DNA from: an uncultured Lachnospiraceae bacterium
GTDB taxonomy: Bacteria; Bacillota; Clostridia; Lachnospirales; Lachnospiraceae
NCBI GenBank assembly: GCA_946406305.1
Contig: CAMJKC010000017.1
Coordinates: 1 to 17,408, forward strand
DNA: 17,408 bases
Direction of reading: 5' to 3'
Position 1 is the first letter of the stretch, and each line of letters opens with the position of its first letter. A program made the position numbers and the translations under genes. The notes below the pieces were generated by a model. That model had not been told where the DNA came from. It did no database searches and was given only the letters and a program-made list of their open reading frames with translations. Shown here in pieces: positions 13,293-17,408 of this stretch.

Positions 13293-14225
13293 CTATTTAA
13301 TACTTACCCATATAGCGGGGCGAACACCTACATACATACTTATTATATTCTCAGAAGAGATTGCCCCAACAGCAGATACTGTTGTTGCAGTAAAATTTTC
13401 AATTGTTTCTCCAGTAATTTTATCTTCATTTGTATAATAACGCAGCCCTGGCGAACGTAACCAATAATCGCTATTTCCATTATACCAATCATTGCTTTCA
13501 TTAACTAATAATCCAAAAAGTCTAATATCAGATGACTCACCCATCATTTTAATTAAAGTGTCTAAATCTAGATTATTATCATTTGCATATTTTACAAACG
13601 CATCATCATTTTTTACACTTCTTGCATACTCTGTGCCTTTTGTAGCTGCATCTTTATGTTTCTTAATGAAAATATTTTCACTATCAAAATATTTTTTACA
13701 TTCATCTATACTAAGGCAAAATACATTATCTTTAGTATCATTGCCTCCTTCCGCTATGGATAATAAATTAAAACCAAGATTAGTAAACGGTTTCCTCCTA
13801 TCGTTATTCACAATATCAGCAAGTATTATTCTATCCTTCTCTTTTTTTGAAAAAGTTTTATTATAAAATGTACTGTTTAACCATTTTCTTAATGAACTTG
13901 TTTCCCATGTAGCATTTTCTCCATAATTATTATGATAACTTTTACAATCAAGAATATATTTACTTAGTAATAAAACTTTTTCATCATCTCTTTCAAGAAC
14001 TATCCACTCAATAGGATCATTTCTTTTACCTGTTGTATCAGATTGAGGATAAGATCCGAATATAACCGTATCCATGTTATCAACCATTACATTATGCTTG
14101 TAATCTTTAATAGTTTTTATATTAGTAATATCTTGCATATCATAAGATTTAGCAAATGAAAAATTTATAGTGCAAGTTACTAACACTAAAATACAAATTA
14201 TTAATCTTTTAATTCTTTTAAACAT
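13293..14225 (-). CDS. Secreted DUF6273-domain protein
   Basis: This 310-residue protein has a signal peptide (MFKRIKRLIICILVLVTCTI then NFSFA, cleavage about residue 25). The mature part has DUF6273 hallmarks: VIFGSYPQSD (near 54), DPIEWIVLERDDEKVLLLSK, LDCKSYHN, WETSSLRKWLNSTFYNKTF, VFCLSIDECKKYF, and near the end DYWLRSPG and YVGVRPAIWV. This domain is common in secreted proteins of gut Bacillota and resembles the formylglycine-enzyme/C-type-lectin-like fold. It is usually thought to bind ligands, not to act as an enzyme. The start at 14225 follows GCGAGGAG. It has its own unit behind a terminator-like hairpin at 14257-14286. Confidence 0.85.
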   Translation of the reverse strand: MFKRIKRLIICILVLVTCTINFSFAKSYDMQDITNIKTIKDYKHNVMVDNMDTVIFGSYPQSDTTGKRNDPIEWIVLERDDEKVLLLSKYILDCKSYHNNYGENATWETSSLRKWLNSTFYNKTFSKKEKDRIILADIVNNDRRKPFTNLGFNLLSIAEGGNDTKDNVFCLSIDECKKYFDSENIFIKKHKDAATKGTEYARSVKNDDAFVKYANDNNLDLDTLIKMMGESSDIRLFGLLVNESNDWYNGNSDYWLRSPGLRYYTNEDKITGETIENFTATTVSAVGAISSENIISMYVGVRPAIWVSIK

Positions 14226-14256
14226 ATTGCTCCTCGCATTATTATTTTTATTAAAT

Positions 14257-14286
14257 AAAAAACCACTATACCACTCGGCAAACTGG
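14257..14286 (-). terminator. Terminator-like hairpin upstream of DUF6273 gene
   Basis: Minus strand CCAGTTTGCC-GAGT-GGTATAGTGG (14286-14263) with two mismatches, then six T (14262-14257). It is clearly related in sequence to the hairpin at 9657-9688 and likewise sits about 31 bases before a start codon. The rest of the gap 14226-14396 shows nothing else. Confidence 0.55.
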
Positions 14287-14396
14287 CTATTATTGTCATA
14301 AAAGTAACACTGTTAAACGTTGTCACTAATATTTCAATATTTAAGCACGCACCTATATTTTTTATTGATCAAGGTGTAATATTACCACTATCATTT

Positions 14397-14788
14397 TTAT
14401 CTATATTCAATTATAAATTTTTGATTGGTTGATAACAACTCTCCTTTGCTCCAAGTATATACTCTCTTGCTTTCTTTTCGGTCTGCAGATGAGACAAGAG
14501 TATAGTTTGAATATGCAGCTTTTTTTACTTTTCCATCATCTTTTTCAAAAAAGCTTTTGTCTTTTTTAGTATTTATATTAGTTTCTTCAAAACCAAGTTC
14601 AATTAATTCATTTACCATCTCTTCATATGTATAATTCCCTTTTTCTTCGTTGCCAAATGGCATTTTAATACATTCAATATCAAAATTTAATTCTTTACAT
14701 TCTATACCTTTTTTAGGTTTCACATTAACACTTACAATTGTCTTATCATTAAAAACTACTGCTCTTGATAAATACTCATATATGTTAA
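14397..14788 (-). pseudogene. Out-of-frame duplicate of the C-terminal domain
   Basis: After the 655-residue protein ends, another frame encodes a second copy of its last about 110 residues: VVFNDKTIVSVNVKPKKGIE, DIECIKMPFGNEEKGNYTYE, EMVNELIELGFEETNI, FFEKDDGKVKKAAY, and VYTWSKGELLSTNQKFIIEY. The corresponding blocks in the 655-residue protein include VECIKMPFGKEEVGNYT and YTWGKGDILSKNQQFYIEYR. The frame has no ATG, and a TTG at 14846 lies deep inside the upstream gene with no ribosome site. It is a domain remnant from partial duplication, or a second domain split off by a frameshift. Confidence 0.65.
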
Positions 14789-16756
14789 TTAACGATATTC
14801 TATATAAAATTGCTGGTTTTTTGATAATATATCTCCTTTGCCCCAAGTATAAACATAATCACTTGACCACCCGTTTTTTTTATCATATTCTGGATAGTAT
14901 GTCCAACCTGTATAAACTGCAAATTTTACAACACCATCATCTTTCTCTAAAAATCCTTTATCTTTTTTAGCTGCAATATTATCTTTATCAAATCCTAAAT
15001 CAACTAATTCATTTATCATTTCATCAACTGTATAATTTCCAACTTCTTCCTTACCAAAAGGCATTTTTATGCATTCAACATCATACGAAACTTTTCTACA
15101 GTCTACTCCTGGTTTTGCATCAATAACTACTTTAACATTTGTTATATCATTAAGTTCAAATGGTTCATCATCATTATTACTAAGCGAAAACTTACAACAT
15201 GTCCCATCCACAATCCTTTCAAATACTAAATCTTTTTTTACAAGTTTTTCAGATGCATCCTTAAATTGCATTGACACAATTGAATCTTTAGTAAATAAAG
15301 GATAGTCAAACGTCAAATTAAAATAATCAAATCGCATAAATAAATATGGAGTTGTGGTAGAAGTTGTATAATTAAACTTATCTTTCAAATAGTCTCCAAA
15401 ATAATAATGTTCACTAAGCTGTAAATTACCAAATATTACATAATTATCTCCTAATATTAATTCATTAAGTTCTTTTTTTTCATTATTATCAATTCCTCTT
15501 TTTTCTGCAAGTGCTTTTAATGCTTCTAAATTATTAATGAGTAATTCATTAATTGCCATTTTATCTTGCTCTTCTAATTTTCTTTGCTCCCTCACAAGTG
15601 GTATAATATTTGATTTACATTTACTATATGCCTTATCTAAATATTCTTTTTTATTTGTTTTTCCATATAAATCCATATAAACAAGTATATTTTTATATCT
15701 AAACATAGGTAATGTATTTTTTATATCACCACTTACAAGTAAATTTTCTAATTCTTCAGCATATTTCATATTTTTAACAACATATGTTTCGTAATCTGAA
15801 CTTGACATATATTTAGAAGCCGCAGCAAAACCAAGTGGAAGTGTATTTATTAAGTTCTCATCATTATTAAATATATTAACACCACTTTCTACATACTTAT
15901 CAATTTCACTGACACATTTTTTATAATCACCCTTTTCAAAATAGCATTTTGCTAATTCTAAATGTATTGAGGGAAGCCCATCAAATAATCCTTTATCATC
16001 AGATTCTTTAAAATAGTAAAGCTTTCTTGTCAAATTAGTATCTAATAAATTTTCACTATATTTTCTTGCTTTTTCTGGATATATTATCATTTCATTTGGA
16101 ATATTATTCTTTGCTTTTATTGTGTTGCAGTAAACAAAAAAATCGCCTTTTATCTTGTCAATAGTTTTAAGTCTCTCTTTATCTAACTTAAAGTTTCCAT
16201 CATCATATTGTTGTTCTGATTCTTCTAAAGAGCCATAATATGATGATACTCCATCTGCCACCAGAGATCCTACTGATAAAGCTGCTGTTAATGGATCTTT
16301 TGTGACAGCACTTGCAACAGCAGTTGTAAGTAATGCCATAGGACCAGGTTTTAAAGCCTCACTCATTGCACGAGATTCTTTTTGACTATAGTTGTATAAT
16401 AACCTGCTTCTATCCATATCTTCAAGTTTCCAGTCAGTTGTTCTTTCAAATAAAGATTTAAGATATGTTTCAGTTACTCCATCAATTGTATCATAGTTAA
16501 TTCCACCTCTTTGAATCAAATCAATTGTATCTTTTAGTAAAATAGTACTTTCAGTTCGTGTGATTTCTTCAAGGCGAACACCAATAAAATTCATCAACAT
16601 AATTTCATTGGTTATTTTACTTGACTCTTCATTTACAGCTTCAGTTTTTACTTCATCAGTTCTAACAACATTGCTTTCTGTAGATGTTGCAATAGAAACA
16701 ACTGTTATATTAAAGCATAGTAACAATGATAGTAAAATTGAAATTAATCTTTTCAT
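14789..16756 (-). CDS. Secreted helical-repeat protein with PASTA-like tail
   Basis: This 655-residue protein has a signal peptide (MKRLISILLSLLLCFNITVV then SIATS). A short hydrophobic region (about 140-170, PGPMALLTTAVASAVTKDPL then TAALSVGSLVADGVSSYYG) precedes a helical, TPR-like section (about 235-430), including LPSIHLELAKCYFEKGDYKK followed by CVSEIDKYVESG. A beta-rich section follows, then a C-terminal domain (about 545-655) with YTVDEMINELVDLGFDKDNI, GFLEKDDGVVKFAVY, and TWGKGDILSKNQQFYIEYR. The last block resembles the PASTA-like module of many secreted Bacillota proteins (xLGFxNI..., then GxLxKDGxV, then KGDxFxxDxxIxIxY). The ATG at 16756 has AGAGG nine bases upstream. Role unknown; an extracellular or envelope location is likely. 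Confidence 0.78.
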   Translation of the reverse strand: MKRLISILLSLLLCFNITVVSIATSTESNVVRTDEVKTEAVNEESSKITNEIMLMNFIGVRLEEITRTESTILLKDTIDLIQRGGINYDTIDGVTETYLKSLFERTTDWKLEDMDRSRLLYNYSQKESRAMSEALKPGPMALLTTAVASAVTKDPLTAALSVGSLVADGVSSYYGSLEESEQQYDDGNFKLDKERLKTIDKIKGDFFVYCNTIKAKNNIPNEMIIYPEKARKYSENLLDTNLTRKLYYFKESDDKGLFDGLPSIHLELAKCYFEKGDYKKCVSEIDKYVESGVNIFNNDENLINTLPLGFAAASKYMSSSDYETYVVKNMKYAEELENLLVSGDIKNTLPMFRYKNILVYMDLYGKTNKKEYLDKAYSKCKSNIIPLVREQRKLEEQDKMAINELLINNLEALKALAEKRGIDNNEKKELNELILGDNYVIFGNLQLSEHYYFGDYLKDKFNYTTSTTTPYLFMRFDYFNLTFDYPLFTKDSIVSMQFKDASEKLVKKDLVFERIVDGTCCKFSLSNNDDEPFELNDITNVKVVIDAKPGVDCRKVSYDVECIKMPFGKEEVGNYTVDEMINELVDLGFDKDNIAAKKDKGFLEKDDGVVKFAVYTGWTYYPEYDKKNGWSSDYVYTWGKGDILSKNQQFYIEYR

Positions 16757-16792
16757 TAATTAATACCTCTCATTTTTATTTAATAAAATTTT

Positions 16793-17408
16793 TTATTCTT
16801 TCCAATACAGTTTCCAATCGTTGCATAATTTTACTTTTCCCTTACTATTTACCTCAATATACTCATTAGCATTAAATTCAGAATCTAAATCAATTTTATT
16901 AGGCTTAGTTTTCATTAAAACTTTCAAAATTACCTTATCCTCATCAACATAAATAATTTGGACTGGACTTTTTCCATTCTCGCACTCAAAACTTTGAATG
17001 GTCATCAAAGCCTTATTTCCTTGGTTTTCATAGTATCCTTCTATAGTTAATGCTCCTGCATTAATTCCAACTTTTGTAATTATTGCTTTCATATCTTTGT
17101 GTAGCCTCTCATTATATTTAGATTTTGTTATTGCTTTTTTGTATCCCAATATTTTACTTAGTTTATACTCATTTGGTGTTACAAATTTGTAATTGTCAGT
17201 ATCTATTATTAGTATTTCTTGATTTAATATAGTTCCATTTACTATAAGATAACTACCATTATAAGTTGACAATACAACTTTTATAGCTTCATCATCCTCA
17301 TCGTTAAACTCAATTGCGCATTTAGGCTCATTTATAGGTTTCTCGCAAATAATTTTTTTTATGTAAATACAACCCCATATTACAATATATATGATTACAG
17401 TAATTAAA
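16793..17408 (-). CDS. Membrane-anchored hypothetical protein, 5' partial
   Basis: The frame is open to the right edge, so at least 205 residues are visible. The visible N-terminus LITVIIYIVIWGCIYIKKII looks like a membrane anchor. An acidic stretch (IEFNDEDDEAIKV) and a beta-rich domain follow (VLSTYNGSYLIVNGTILNQE, AIITKVGINAGALTIEGYYE, then QIIYVDEDKVILKVLMKTKP, and KVKLCNDWKLYWKE at the end). A TTG at 17272 is not the start because coding sense continues upstream of it. It lies 36 bases ahead of the 655-residue secreted protein, probably in one operon. Family not recognised. Confidence 0.7.
   Translation of the reverse strand, partial: LITVIIYIVIWGCIYIKKIICEKPINEPKCAIEFNDEDDEAIKVVLSTYNGSYLIVNGTILNQEILIIDTDNYKFVTPNEYKLSKILGYKKAITKSKYNERLHKDMKAIITKVGINAGALTIEGYYENQGNKALMTIQSFECENGKSPVQIIYVDEDKVILKVLMKTKPNKIDLDSEFNANEYIEVNSKGKVKLCNDWKLYWKE

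Noticed and set aside
14263..14286. tRNA-like D-arm wording (GCCGAGTGG, and GCCAAGCGG at 9672-9680) on the minus strand
   Set aside because: No acceptor, anticodon or T arm can be built around either. Both are loops of T-tailed hairpins, better explained as terminators.
16793..17272. TTG at 17272 as the start of the right-edge gene
   Set aside because: The frame continues upstream with sensible codons and a membrane-anchor-like segment to the window edge, and no ribosome site precedes the TTG.

Overview
The window is very AT-rich. Almost every gene lies on the minus strand, so biology reads right to left. Low GC, Shine-Dalgarno (SD) sites of the GGAGG type, DUF6273-type and PASTA-like secreted proteins, HigB (Gp49-like), BrnT and PIN toxins and an IS150-type IS3 remnant point to an uncultured low-GC Bacillota or Mycoplasmatota-like host-associated bacterium. 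This is an inference from gene content. Trp is read from TGG throughout, so the standard bacterial code applies, although none of the roughly 21 stops I checked is TGA. No rRNA, tRNA, CRISPR array or intact mobile element was seen.

Region A (17408-11308) is a run of secreted or membrane-anchored proteins. It holds a membrane-anchored protein cut by the right edge, a 655-residue secreted helical-repeat protein with a C-terminal PASTA-like domain, an out-of-frame duplicate of that domain, a secreted DUF6273 protein, two tandem paralogs with an N-terminal membrane anchor and exchanged Gly-rich cores, and a small two-helix membrane protein.

Region B (11265-6730) is a toxin-antitoxin (TA) island mixed with debris. 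It starts with a dead IS3 transposase. Three direct copies of a 300-400 bp repeat then sit immediately upstream of three different modules: PIN toxin plus partner, BrnT plus a non-BrnA partner, and HigBA. Two copies carry a near-identical sigma-A promoter and a 5'-end hairpin that drive the toxin behind them. The third ends where HigBA's own operator begins. A second, decayed brnT, a DUF4177-like gene and three good terminators are interspersed. The layout suggests that TA modules have been exchanged behind a shared promoter/repeat block.

Region C (6600-4237) is gene decay. It contains an unidentified gene apparently broken by a stop and a frameshift, and a holA (DNA polymerase III delta) copy with two frameshifts and one nonsense codon.

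Region D (4184-1) is a compact operon: a CDP-archaeol synthase (CarS)-like membrane protein, an 843-residue ATP-grasp/phosphohistidine enzyme with the domain order of rifampicin phosphotransferase (no PEP/pyruvate barrel), a UbiA-family prenyltransferase, and the N-terminus of a second ATP-grasp dikinase-like protein overlapping the UbiA stop. UbiA plus CarS mirrors two consecutive steps of archaeal ether-lipid synthesis. With two dikinase-like enzymes alongside, this is the best candidate here for an undescribed pathway, probably making or salvaging a prenylated or phosphorylated lipid.
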